From the NCBI GenBank assembly GCA_029975165.1, contig JARKPR010000028.1, forward strand, positions 1-53,757: a stretch of DNA of 53,757 bases, written 5' to 3'. A model generated the notes under the pieces. It did not search any database and was not told the DNA's origin. It was given only the letters and a program-made list of their open reading frames with translations. The stretch's first letter is position 1. Each line of letters begins with the position of its first letter. Position numbers and translations under genes: made by a program. Positions 26,505 to 36,118 of this stretch are shown in pieces. Origin of the DNA: Selenomonadales bacterium. Lineage in GTDB: Bacteria; Bacillota; Negativicutes; Sporomusales; UBA7701.

Positions 26505-27479
26505 CTAATACTGCCTTTTTTCGCTGCGTTTCCAGAGATTAAAGGCATCTAGGGAATTGGCTGTCGTGCATTGATAAACTTTGATTCTTCTTTCTTTATA
26601 GGGAAGACAAATATCATCATATAGCGGCTGGTCGGAAAAGTCGACACCCTGCTGGGCGGCGTCATATCTGGTAGCGGCGAAATAAATCACGGGTATTCTC
26701 GCCCAATAAATGGCCGAATAGCACATGGGGCATGGCTCGGCGGCACTGTAGATTTCGCAGTGGGAAGTCAAGCTTTTTTGCGGCAGGCGTGATTGTTCCT
26801 TGGTTATTCTACTGAGGTTGAGAACACCGAGCGATTTACAGGCATCGCGCACCACGCTCAACTCGGCGTGGGCGGTGGGATCGCTTTCCTGAGGCACATG
26901 GTTGTGCTGGATCCAATAGCGGATTACTTCATTGGTGTCATCATCAATTTGCACTATAACGCCGGCAAAAGGTCCTCCGCCGCATTGCACCGACTTCACC
27001 GCTTCATCGCAGGCCAAGTTCATCCATTTGTTTGTCTGTACTTCGATGCCGTCATAAATGATGGTTTTGATGTTGGCGGTCTGGGCGGGCAGATATTTGC
27101 ATACTGCCTTGTCTTTGCGGGTGCACTCGGGGACATAGCCGTTCCAGGGCTGAATATATTCGCCGAACTTCGGTTTGATGAGCGGCTGTGGTGGGGCTTT
27201 ATATGGCTGGCCTTTGCCGGGAAACGGCCCTGTTATTTCGCAATCCTGACAGGTATTTTGTGGTTTGTGCCCCGGCATGCAGCCACTGCCGCAATCGGCT
27301 TCGGCCATAAATTCGCCAAGGTTCAGGCCGCAACAGGGGCAGCAATAATGACGGGGGTCGTACTCATGACCGCAATGGGGGCACACTATTCCTTCACTGC
27401 CGGTATTGAAGGATCCCGAATAGTTATGGCAACACATATGGTGACTATTATCATAAGATCGGGGGCTCCACTTTGCCAT
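26505..27479 (-). CDS. Cytidine-deaminase-superfamily protein with N-terminal Cys-rich zinc-ribbon region
   Basis: 324 residues. Residues about 145-290 form a deaminase domain related to guanine/tRNA-adenosine deaminases: zinc ligand His204 and catalytic Glu206 in HAEL, Cys250 and Cys253 in PCPMC. The N-terminal 130 residues contain about 14 cysteines, including C33-xx-C36 and C47-xx-C50 like a zinc ribbon, then C63, C67, C77, C80. Such a Cys-rich extension is unusual for the family. ATG with AAGGAGG upstream. It is co-transcribed with flavoenzyme 2. Substrate is not predictable; a purine-like ring is possible. Confidence 0.8.
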   Translation of the reverse strand: MAKWSPRSYDNSHHMCCHNYSGSFNTGSEGIVCPHCGHEYDPRHYCCPCCGLNLGEFMAEADCGSGCMPGHKPQNTCQDCEITGPFPGKGQPYKAPPQPLIKPKFGEYIQPWNGYVPECTRKDKAVCKYLPAQTANIKTIIYDGIEVQTNKWMNLACDEAVKSVQCGGGPFAGVIVQIDDDTNEVIRYWIQHNHVPQESDPTAHAELSVVRDACKSLGVLNLSRITKEQSRLPQKSLTSHCEIYSAAEPCPMCYSAIYWARIPVIYFAATRYDAAQQGVDFSDQPLYDDICLPYKERRIKVYQCTTANSLDAFNLWKRSEKRQY

Positions 27480-28106
27480 CAGATAACCTCCTTACAAAAT
27501 ATCTAGTATATTCTATGTGACGAAAAAAGTTATGACGATGTGTTATGTAAAAAAGTATTTGTGGCTGCACCAGGGGGAGTTGAAAAGCAAGGAGGGATAT
27601 TGGCATAAAAGCACTTCATGAACTACCTATCCGTAAATCGTCCGCGCCGTCGTATCCGGCGCCTGCGTCAGCAGTGGGCGCTGCGCCGCCCACTGCCGCC
27701 ACAGGCCATGACCACCGCCGGCGGCCAAGCCCGCAATAACTCCTTTATCCGAGGAGGTTTTCTACGCCTACGATAAATCACGCGAAACTATTCGCTACCA
27801 GGACTATACTTGGGATACGCGCTTTAAAAAATTGAAACGATGTAGGTAAAATCACACACATTATGTATTGATGGCACGTTTGTCAAGTAACCCGCACCAC
27901 TCACCTGGGAACCCTAAAAGTGGTCATTATTCAAACTTGCCAATCCAATATCATTTTTTAAGTAAACTAGGAAAACCACCCGGAACCCTGGGTGGTTTTC
28001 TTTATTGATATAGAGAGATAACTTATAAGGTCAATAAATGTCAAGCAATGGTATTAAGCATCCATACTTTTACATTGGATTGGAGTGGATGGAAACGCAA
28101 ATTGGC
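27480..28106. other. Degenerate intergenic region with gene fragments
   Basis: No intact gene is seen. Positions about 27607-27650 resemble 31303-31345 (shared AGCACTTCATGAACTAC, then AAATCGTC and GCGCCGTC). A GC-rich hairpin (CAGTGGGCG / CGCCCACTG) follows. A frame ending at 27848 reads SEEVFYAYDKSRETIRYQDY, which looks like a fragment of a real protein, perhaps a sigma-factor-like N-terminus (weak). A terminator lies at 27971-28004. Confidence 0.45.
27971..28004 (+). terminator. Intrinsic terminator
   Basis: GAAAACCACCC (27971-27981) pairs with GGGTGGTTTTC (27990-28000), followed by TTTATT. The gene it served is not evident and may be lost. Confidence 0.7.
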
Positions 28107-28134
28107 AAGATGTAACATAATCAGTTTATGTTAC
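28107..28134 (+). repeat. Inverted recombination-site-like repeat, left copy
   Basis: 28-bp sequence containing GTAACATAA-N5-TTATGTTAC. It is repeated exactly in inverted orientation at 28857-28884. The two copies enclose the tyrosine recombinase gene. The dyad with a short central spacer resembles a lox/dif-type core site. Confidence 0.75.
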
Positions 28135-28217
28135 CAAATCTCATAAAAACTAAAGATATCAATTCAACCATTTCTTATAGTTTCCTGCTATTTCGACAAC
28201 TTATTTCAAAATTCTTG

Positions 28218-28766
28218 CTATAGGTTTAGATTCTTATATATATTATCTAAGCTCTCCTTCGTAATGCCTATATAAGCTAATGTTATGTTTGGGGTTGAAT
28301 GATTAAGTAATTTTTGGATTTGAGTTATATCCGCACCATTTTTATACGCCCAGTAACCGAAGGTTTTGCGCAATGTATGCGTCCCGATAGCCTCTTTAAT
28401 ACCGATCATACGCGCTGCTTTATTTATAACTCTATAGGCTTGTATTCGCGTAATAGGACGGTCCCCTTTTTTGCTTTTAAATAACCAATTGTTGCCAATA
28501 TTGGTATCTTTCAGGTATTCCTCTATAGCATCTTTACATGCGTCTGAAAGTGGAAAATCTTTTGATTTGCCAGTTTTTCTTTCACGCAAAATTATACGGT
28601 CTATCTCTTTTACATCATCTACTTTAAGAGATAATAAATCTGAAATTCGCAGACCGCTATTAATACCTAAAACAAAAAGTAAGTAATTGCGTAAATTATG
28701 ATTTTTTAGATAATGTTTAATAGCATTGATTTGTTCTTTACTACGAATCGGCTCAACACATTCCAT
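28218..28766 (-). CDS. Compact tyrosine recombinase/integrase
   Basis: 182 residues from ATG 28766 (AGGATG upstream). It is nearly only the catalytic domain of a phage-type integrase. All active residues are visible: Arg40 (SGLRISDL), Lys64/67 (RKTGKSK), His130 and Arg133 (GTHTLRKTF), His156 (LLNHST) and Tyr165 (LAYIGI). Length is like the FimB/FimE switch recombinases rather than 300-residue XerC/D. The gene is AT-rich and is flanked at 110 bp and 90 bp by inverted 28-bp site-like repeats, suggesting it acts on its own borders. Confidence 0.92.
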   Translation of the reverse strand: MECVEPIRSKEQINAIKHYLKNHNLRNYLLFVLGINSGLRISDLLSLKVDDVKEIDRIILRERKTGKSKDFPLSDACKDAIEEYLKDTNIGNNWLFKSKKGDRPITRIQAYRVINKAARMIGIKEAIGTHTLRKTFGYWAYKNGADITQIQKLLNHSTPNITLAYIGITKESLDNIYKNLNL

Positions 28767-28848
28767 GCAAATCACATCCTGTAGTTAATGTAACTTACCA
28801 AGTTTAATATGTTATTTTGAGAAGCGAGAAATACCTTGTAAAACTCAG

Positions 28849-28887
28849 AAAAAGATGTAACATAAACTGATTATGTTACATCTTTTT
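28849..28887 (+). repeat. Inverted recombination-site-like repeat, right copy (17-bp arms)
   Basis: Arms 28849-28865 and 28871-28887 are perfectly complementary around ACTGA. Its 28 bp at 28857-28884 are the exact reverse complement of 28107-28134. Ending in a T-run it could also terminate rightward transcription. Confidence 0.75.
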
Positions 28888-29063
28888 GAACCCCTGACAG
28901 CCGCGTAAAAACAGACTAGACATTAGGAGTTAGGCTAAGTCCCGTGCGGATGAATACCTCGGGGGTACAGTATTTTCGCGGCTTACTGGTGTTGCCAGCA
29001 AAGGGCATGCTATTCGCATTTAATATATTATCCTAAGTTTAGAGAGAAAGAGAGGCGTACGAT

Positions 29064-30755
29064 TTGAAGATGAATTTAGTGGGGAAGATGATAGCTTACT
29101 TCATGCTGGTTGTGATCGTCGGAGTGGTCGGTTTCGGTTTTGTTATGTACAACGTCAATATCGCCGCAGAATTATTGGATAAAGCCGAACAAGAGGACAT
29201 CCCGCGATTGATGCAAACTGCGGATATCGCGCGGGATATAGAAAACAAATTTGCTTCACTGCGTGGCTTTCTTATTTCCGGGGATAAAGTTTCTCTAGAT
29301 AATTTCCGGCGGGTAACGGAGGAGAGTGAAAAGCTTGAGAAAGAGTTGTTGGCTGTTTCACGCACAGAACAAGGCAAAAAGATTGTTAGTCAACTATTAT
29401 CTTTGGACGCAAAATATTCGGAGATAGCCGAAAAGGTCATAATTCCCCTCAAGCAAGCGGGTAAAGATCAGGAAGCTCTTCGGGTTATGAACGGCGAGTT
29501 GACTGATATTGGCCGGCAATTGCGAGATAAAGCAAAAGAATATATGGATTTGCGGCAAGGGCAGATTAATGAATCTATGAAAAAGTCGGTGACGGCCGCC
29601 CATAACAGCGAAAAGGCTTCCATGATCGCCGGCTCACTAAGTGCCCTTCTCGGCTTTGGTATCGGCATTTTTGCCGCTCGCAGCATCTCCCGTCCGGTCA
29701 ATCAATTGGCCGCCGTGGCCCGAAAAGTGGCAGGCGGAGATTTGACACAGCAGGTCAAGGTGGATAGTCAGGACGAGATTGGCCAACTGGCATCGGCCTT
29801 TAATACGATGGTTATGCAACTTAAGACGCTCATCAGGCAAATCAACACAAATGCCGAGCAATTGGCGGCCTCGTCGGAGGAACTGACCGCCAGCTCTGAG
29901 CAGTCGGCTCAGGCGGCCAACCAGATTGCCGCTTCGATTACCGAGGTGGCCGCAGGGGCCACTGAACAAATGGCCGCAGCCAACGAAACTTCTGCTGTGG
30001 TGCAGCAGATGTCCGCGGGCGTCCAGCAAATGGCCGCGAGTGCCAATCAGGTCGCCGCCCAGTCGTCCCAAGCGGCGGACAAAGCCAAGGACGGCGGTGC
30101 GGCCGTGGAGAAAGCGGTCAACCAGATGGCCCAAATCGAAAATACTGTCAACACCTCGGCAGCGGTGGTGGCTAAGCTCGGTGAGCGGTCAAAGGAAATC
30201 GGCCAGATCGTAGATACCATATCAGGCATCGCCGGCCAAACTAATCTCCTCGCATTGAACGCAGCCATTGAGGCGGCACGGGCGGGCGAACAAGGCCGGG
30301 GCTTCGCGGTCGTCGCCGAAGAGGTGCGGAAGCTGGCCGAGCAGTCCCAGGAAGCGGCCAAGAAGATCGCCGGGTTGATCGGGGAAATACAGGGGGATAC
30401 CGACAAAGCCGTCGTGGCCATGAACGACGGTACACGAGAGGTCAGGACAGGGACTGAGGTGGTCAGCGCCGCTGGCGCTGCTTTCCGGGAAATTTCCGAT
30501 TTGGTGACTGGAGTATCGGGTCAGGTAAAGGACATCTCTGCAGCCATCCAGCAGACGGCGGCCGGTAGCCAGCACATCGTAGGAGCAGTCAAAAAGATCG
30601 ATGACCTCAGCAAGAAATCAACGGGTGAAGCCCAGACCGTCTCGGCGGCGGCGGAAGAGCAACTGGCCTCCATGGAGGAAATTGCGACTTCTAGCGAAGC
30701 TTTGGCAAAGCTCGCTCAGGAACTCCAGGTGGGGGTAGCCAAATTCCGCGTATAG
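29064..30755 (+). CDS. Methyl-accepting chemotaxis protein
   Basis: 563 residues. Membrane helix about residues 5-30, a four-helix-bundle sensor domain (about 31-190), second helix about 190-212, HAMP ([22 protein letters not shown]) and a signalling domain with the hairpin tip [46 protein letters not shown]-type sequence near residue 390. TTG start at 29064; ATG at 29070 is an alternative. It is directly followed by cheW, its probable adaptor. The gene lies in the AT-richer block, but its 3' half is GC-richer than its start. Confidence 0.95.
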   Translation: MKMNLVGKMIAYFMLVVIVGVVGFGFVMYNVNIAAELLDKAEQEDIPRLMQTADIARDIENKFASLRGFLISGDKVSLDNFRRVTEESEKLEKELLAVSRTEQGKKIVSQLLSLDAKYSEIAEKVIIPLKQAGKDQEALRVMNGELTDIGRQLRDKAKEYMDLRQGQINESMKKSVTAAHNSEKASMIAGSLSALLGFGIGIFAARSISRPVNQLAAVARKVAGGDLTQQVKVDSQDEIGQLASAFNTMVMQLKTLIRQINTNAEQLAASSEELTASSEQSAQAANQIAASITEVAAGATEQMAAANETSAVVQQMSAGVQQMAASANQVAAQSSQAADKAKDGGAAVEKAVNQMAQIENTVNTSAAVVAKLGERSKEIGQIVDTISGIAGQTNLLALNAAIEAARAGEQGRGFAVVAEEVRKLAEQSQEAAKKIAGLIGEIQGDTDKAVVAMNDGTREVRTGTEVVSAAGAAFREISDLVTGVSGQVKDISAAIQQTAAGSQHIVGAVKKIDDLSKKSTGEAQTVSAAAEEQLASMEEIATSSEALAKLAQELQVGVAKFRV

Positions 30756-30772
30756 AAGGAGCGGCGAAAAAT

Positions 30773-31213
30773 ATGGCAGAAGAACAATTGGTCCTGTTCA
30801 GTCTCGGCAACGAGGAATACGCAATATCAATAACTCAGGTGAAGGAAATCATCCAGTACAAAGGGGCGACGAAAATTCCCAGCATCCCGGAATACATGGA
30901 AGGCATCATTAATCTGCGCGGCAAGATCATCCCGGTGATTGACCTGGCCTTGAGGTTAAAAGTGGCAACCACCAAAACCGGTGACAAAAGGGCGTTGGTT
31001 ATCGAAACGGCCGAGCGGGAAATAGGACTGGTCGTAGACGAGGTCAGCGAAGTTATCAGAATCTCGGACAGCGACATCGAGCCGCCGCCGACAAGAACCG
31101 GGAGCGGATACATCCGGGGCATCGGCAAGGAAAGAGACCGGCTACTCATACTACTGGACGTAGACAAGTTGTTTGACGAGGAAGAGATGCAGGAACTAAA
31201 GAAAGTAAGGTAA
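30773..31213 (+). CDS. cheW: Chemotaxis adaptor protein CheW
   Basis: 146 residues. CheW fold: QLVLFSLGNEEYAISITQVKEII, then GIINLRGKIIPVIDLALRL and a C-terminal RLLILLDVDKLF. It links a chemoreceptor to the kinase CheA. It sits 17 nt after the MCP gene, so the pair probably works together as an accessory receptor unit. No cheA is present here. Confidence 0.93.
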   Translation: MAEEQLVLFSLGNEEYAISITQVKEIIQYKGATKIPSIPEYMEGIINLRGKIIPVIDLALRLKVATTKTGDKRALVIETAEREIGLVVDEVSEVIRISDSDIEPPPTRTGSGYIRGIGKERDRLLILLDVDKLFDEEEMQELKKVR

Positions 31214-31218
31214 CATCA

Positions 31219-31250
31219 AGAAGGTTCTGCCATGCGGCGGAACCTTCTTC
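31219..31250 (+). terminator. Terminator of mcp-cheW
   Basis: GAAGGTTC and GAACCTTC pair with further GC/GC pairing inside, followed by TTC. Confidence 0.65.
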
Positions 31251-31675
31251 GCCGACAGCAGCGATGTTGAGTAACTGATTACATAATCGAACTTCAGATA
31301 CAAACAAGCACTTCATGAACTACGCACGAAAATCGTCGCGCCGTCCCGACCGTCGGCGATTGCCGGCCGGGGCGCCAGCCTCGGCCGCAGCCAGCTCACC
31401 GCCGGTGAATTAGCTAGAGTTTTACGAACAGGTCAGGCTATAGTCTGGACCTGTTTCATTTATTGAGGTGCGGGTGGGAACAGGCGAGGCGGGAACGACG
31501 CCTGGTGTTCGAGGTACATTCCGCTCGTTTTTTACATAAAATAAATTGACCGTACTTATTACGACAGTATCGGACAGGACTATATACAGCACGAACGGCC
31601 CGGTCATAATCCGGCGTTCTGGAATCATGACAGCATATTTTCGGATTCAACCAATAAGAGATTTAAGGAGGCTTT
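31251..31675. other. Intergenic region with repeated fragment and hairpin
   Basis: Positions about 31303-31345 share AGCACTTCATGAACTAC and following blocks with 27607-27650. A frame through it reads ALHELRTKIVAPSRP, possibly a gene tail. A terminator-like hairpin AACAGGTC / GACCTGTT (31427-31455) followed by TCATTTATT comes next. No intact gene is seen. Confidence 0.4.
31427..31460 (+). terminator. Terminator-like hairpin
   Basis: AACAGGTC (31427-31434) pairs with GACCTGTT (31448-31455), then TCATTTATT. Confidence 0.5.
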
Positions 31676-32977
<1,302 letters not shown>

Positions 32978-33440
32978 AAATAGAAAAGAAGTTTTTCTTG
33001 CTAAAAATTTAATATTATAGTAGAAAAATCCGGCGCACAGTGTTCGCTGATAAATTAGCGCGTAGTGATGATGGGGTCTCTTCGTGCCATTATTAGGGCG
33101 AGGTAAGACGCCATTTTTTATTTCCCGGTATCAATTTAGCCAAAGGGGATGATTATATGTCAACACATACGCAGGGAACGCCGTAACCCTCCGGAGTTCA
33201 GGCAAGTAGTATGAAACAACATTAGCCTGTCTGAGCAGGGTAAATGCGTACAGGCCATAACCTCGCTATCCCAAGCGCCGAAGACTTATTTTTGCCAAAA
33301 CCCCGGCAAAAAGTCCATATCCTTTTGGCATATTATCCTGCCAGCCTATGCCCGTTCCGGTGCTTCAAGCAATTTCTATAGCCTTGACAAACCCGCCCTG
33401 TGGCCTTACACTTATAACCAGCAACAGAAGACAAGCCTTT
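32978..33440. other. Intergenic region upstream of the Mn riboswitch
   Basis: No gene of normal size. A 9-codon frame (33157-33186) with AGGGGATG before its ATG may be a broken gene start. A hairpin TTTTTGCC / GGCAAAAA lies at about 33288-33312. This stretch is where AT-rich composition returns to host style. Confidence 0.4.
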
Positions 33441-33580
33441 CGCCCTGAAGGGGAGTAGCTTGCGAGGCAGAGTCAACACACTGGCGGCGACGCCTGGCTC
33501 TGCCGTCGGCTCGGCGCCGATAAGCGAGACCTTTGGTATGGCCGTTTCATCGCGGCAGGACCAAGGTCTCGTTATTTTTT
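33441..33580 (+). promoter_or_regulatory. yybP-ykoY Mn(II) riboswitch with terminator platform
   Basis: The 5' hallmark GGGGAGTAGC is at 33450-33459 and the 3' hallmark GCGAGACCTTTG at 33524-33535. GAGACCTTTGG can instead pair with CCAAGGTCTC (33561-33570), followed by GTTATTTTTT, giving an intrinsic terminator. Mn(II) binding favours the aptamer over the terminator and turns on the exporter gene at 33610. Confidence 0.9.
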
Positions 33581-33609
33581 ACTCCATACCATACAACGGA
33601 GGAAAATCA

Positions 33610-34287
33610 ATGACCGCCTACATCGCCTCGCTGCTGTTCGTCGTCCTCGCCGAAATGGGCGACAAAACCCAGCTGCTCGCCATGGCCTTCGCCGCCCGCT
33701 ATCCCTGGCGGACAGTCATGTGGGGCGTATTCGCCGCCACCATCCTCAATCACCTTTTCGCCGTCGTCGTCGGCAGCTACCTCACCAGCATCATCCCCCT
33801 CGCCTACATCCAGCTCGCCGCCTCCGCCTCCTTCGTCATCTTCGGCCTGTGGACCATCCGCGGCGACTCGCTCGACGGCGAAGATGAAAAAACCGGCCGC
33901 AGCCCCTTCTGGACGGTCGCCGTCGCCTTCTTCTTCGCCGAAATGGGCGATAAAACCCAGCTCGCCACCGTCGCCCTCGCCGCCCAGCACGCCGCCCTCG
34001 TACCCGTATGGCTGGGCACCACCACCGGCATGCTTATCGCCGACGGCATCGGCATCATCTTCGGCATCGTCATGGGCAAAAAAATCCCCGAGCGCGCCGT
34101 AAAATGGTTCGCCGCCCTCGTCTTCATCGCCTTCGGCCTCGCCGGCCTATACCAATCCCTGCCGGCCGACCTGCGCACCGTCCCCATCCTCGCCGCCGGC
34201 GCCGCGGTCCTGGCGGCCGCGATGTACCTCGCCGCCCGCACCGGCGCCCCCGCCGGGAAAGCGGCCCCCGCCGCCGCCAAGAAATAA
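33610..34287 (+). CDS. GDT1/TMEM165 (UPF0016) family manganese exporter
   Basis: 225 residues with six or seven membrane spans. The two family signatures are present once in each half: AEMGDKTQLLAMAFAARY and AEMGDKTQLATVALAAQH. Family members (GDT1, TMEM165, bacterial MneA) export Mn2+ or exchange Ca2+/Mn2+ for protons. ATG at 33610 with GGAGG upstream, right after the Mn riboswitch, which supports Mn2+ efflux. Codon use is the C-ending host type again. Confidence 0.92.
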   Translation: MTAYIASLLFVVLAEMGDKTQLLAMAFAARYPWRTVMWGVFAATILNHLFAVVVGSYLTSIIPLAYIQLAASASFVIFGLWTIRGDSLDGEDEKTGRSPFWTVAVAFFFAEMGDKTQLATVALAAQHAALVPVWLGTTTGMLIADGIGIIFGIVMGKKIPERAVKWFAALVFIAFGLAGLYQSLPADLRTVPILAAGAAVLAAAMYLAARTGAPAGKAAPAAAKK

Positions 34288-34306
34288 CATCGTATCGGCC
34301 GTAACT

Positions 34307-34338
34307 GGACAACCGCCCTTATGGGCGGTTGTCCCCTT
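34307..34338 (+). terminator. Terminator of the exporter gene
   Basis: GGACAACCGCCC and GGGCGGTTGTCC form a perfect 12-bp stem with a TTAT loop, then CCTTT. Confidence 0.8.
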
Positions 34339-34399
34339 TCCGGGGCAAAAAACATGCGGTTGCCTTGGACTAAGTACCAATCGCCGCCGCGCTTCATAT

Positions 34400-34448
34400 T
34401 GTACAATAGCTACGCCTACTTTCCCGCGCAGTGCCGGCTTTTTTTTTT
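34400..34448 (+). promoter_or_regulatory. mntH leader: -10-like box and T10 run
   Basis: TACAAT at about 34402-34407 could be a -10. Downstream, GCGCAGTGCCGGC is followed by ten T (34439-34448), 31 nt before the start codon. It can pair partly with GCCGCCGCGC upstream, so an attenuator in the leader is possible. Confidence 0.3.
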
Positions 34449-34479
34449 GGCTCATCCTCAGAGCGAAGGAGTGGTTCTA

Positions 34480-35757
34480 TTGAAAGAAGAAGAAATCGCG
34501 GCAGGACTGCCGCTGCCTCTGCCCGACGTCGACGGCGAAAAGATCAGAGCCAAGGCCAAAGGCCTGATGAAATACCTCGGCCCGGCCTTCGTCGTCAGCG
34601 TGGCCTACATGGACCCCGGCAACTTCGGCACCAACATCAGCGGCGGCTCCCGTTTCGGCTACAACCTCCTCTGGGTCATCCTCTGGAGCAACGTCATGGC
34701 CATCTTCATCCAGATACTGTCCGCCAAGCTGGGGATTGCCACTGGCGGCAACCTTCCGGACCATTGCGGAAAAGTTTTCAGCAGGCAGGTCAACTGGGGC
34801 CTGTGGTCGGTAGCCACGGTGGCAGCCATGGCCACCGACCTCGCCGAATTCCTCGGCGGCGTACTCGGCTTTCACCTGCTCCTGAAAATACCGCTGGCCT
34901 GGGCGGCCGTCCTCACCGTCGCCGTCACCTACATCATCTGTCACATGGAGAAATACGGCCAGCGTACGGTCGAAAAAGTCATCACCGCGCTTGTGGCCAT
35001 CATCAGCCTCGCCTACATCTGGGAACTCTTCATCGCCAGACCCGACTGGCGTGAAGCCGGCTACCACCTCGCCGTCCCCATCCTCACCCCCGACAGCGTC
35101 CTTGTCGCCGTCGGCATGCTCGGCGCCACCGTCATGCCCCACGTCATCTACCTCCACTCCTACCTCGTGCAGCCGCGGCGCAACGGCGACATCGCCGACT
35201 GCCGCCACCACCTCCGCATGGCCAAAATCGACGTCTTCATCGCCATGAACATGGCCTTCGTCGTCAACGCCGCCATGGTCATCGTCTCGGCGGCCGTCTT
35301 CAACGCCAACGGCTACGAAATCGACAGCATCGAAGGCGCCTACCAGACCCTCGGGCCGCTGCTGGGCGAATTTGCCGCCGCCGCCTTCGGCGCCGCCCTC
35401 CTCGCCTCCGGTCTCTCCTCGGCCACCGTCGGCACAATGGCGGGGCAGGTTATCCTCGGCGGCTTTGTCGGCCTCGACATCCCCATAAACATCCGCCGTC
35501 TCATCACCATGCTGCCGGGCTTCCTCATCATCCTCGCTGGCGTCAACCCCATCGTCGCCCTCGTCCTCAGCCAGGTCGCCCTTAGCTTCGCCCTGCCGGC
35601 CGCCGTCATTCCTCTCATGCTCATCACCGCCCGGCGGGACATCATGGGCGAATTCGCCAACAGCCGCGCCACCACCGCAGTCGGTTGGGTAATCGTCAGC
35701 CTTATCGTCGCCCTCAACGGCGCGCTCCTCTACCTCCTCCTCACCGGCCAGGCGTAA
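34480..35757 (+). CDS. mntH: NRAMP-family divalent metal (Mn2+) importer
   Basis: 425 residues, 11 predicted spans. TM1 metal motif MDPGNFGTN (Asp45) and TM6 motif MPHVIYLHS match proton-coupled Mn2+/Fe2+ NRAMP transporters. TTG start at 34480 with AAGGAG 8 nt upstream. It lies between the Mn exporter gene (own terminator) and a convergent Mn riboswitch on the opposite strand (35825-35972), so importer and exporter are neighbours with opposing likely control. The stop is followed by a strong terminator. Confidence 0.93.
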   Translation: MKEEEIAAGLPLPLPDVDGEKIRAKAKGLMKYLGPAFVVSVAYMDPGNFGTNISGGSRFGYNLLWVILWSNVMAIFIQILSAKLGIATGGNLPDHCGKVFSRQVNWGLWSVATVAAMATDLAEFLGGVLGFHLLLKIPLAWAAVLTVAVTYIICHMEKYGQRTVEKVITALVAIISLAYIWELFIARPDWREAGYHLAVPILTPDSVLVAVGMLGATVMPHVIYLHSYLVQPRRNGDIADCRHHLRMAKIDVFIAMNMAFVVNAAMVIVSAAVFNANGYEIDSIEGAYQTLGPLLGEFAAAAFGAALLASGLSSATVGTMAGQVILGGFVGLDIPINIRRLITMLPGFLIILAGVNPIVALVLSQVALSFALPAAVIPLMLITARRDIMGEFANSRATTAVGWVIVSLIVALNGALLYLLLTGQA

Positions 35758-35771
35758 CGGCCGTTACCTCC

Positions 35772-35807
35772 GCGGGGTCCGCCAGCGACGGGCCCCGCCG
35801 CTTTTTT
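35772..35807 (+). terminator. Terminator of mntH
   Basis: GCGGGGTCC (35772-35780) pairs with GGGCCCCGC (35790-35798) with one G-T, followed by CGCTTTTTT. Confidence 0.75.
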
Positions 35808-35824
35808 GCGGAGCGGCGAGATCA

Positions 35825-35972
35825 GGGGGAAAATCGCAAGAGACCTTTATTTCCCCCGGGGTGGCGGAAATAAAGGTCTCGCTATAGCAGTTGCGCTGCC
35901 AGTGGAACCGGGCCGGAGCCAGTGTGTCGATTCCACTCACGGAGGCGGTCCGTTAGCTACTCCCCTTTATGG
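35825..35972 (-). promoter_or_regulatory. yybP-ykoY Mn(II) riboswitch on the opposite strand, no sense gene downstream
   Basis: Reading the minus strand, ATAAAGGGGAGTAGC begins at 35970 and GCGAGACCTTTAT ends at 35871, so P1 pairs ATAAAGG with CCTTTAT. The expression platform is a perfect 15-bp stem between 35880-35866 and 35854-35840, overlapping the 3' P1 strand, then TTGCGATTTT. The only sequence downstream on this strand is the antisense of mntH. It is either an antisense-RNA switch or an orphan left by rearrangement. Confidence 0.85.
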
Positions 35973-36051
35973 GCGTATGCGGTTTCACTGTATCTTATGC
36001 CGCCGGCGCGAAAAGGTGCATACCCGACAACCCCGCCGGCTGCCGCGGGGG

Positions 36052-36080
36052 TTGCCAGGCGGCCCGCGCTGCGGTACACT
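36052..36080 (+). promoter_or_regulatory. Promoter of the GH26-like gene
   Basis: TTGCCA (36052-36057), 17-bp spacer, TACACT (36075-36080). Confidence 0.55.
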
Positions 36081-36118
36081 TAACTTATGTTTTTGTGCCG
36101 AACCAGGGGGGAAATGCC

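Noticed and set aside
26520-27479. Ribosomal or zinc-ribbon-only protein from the Cys motifs
   Set aside because: The C-terminal HAE and PCPMC motifs show a deaminase, so the ribbons are an extension.
28900-29063. Possible c-di-GMP riboswitch before the MCP gene
   Set aside because: MCP genes often carry one and a CTGG/CCAG hairpin is present, but the conserved GEMM core could not be found.
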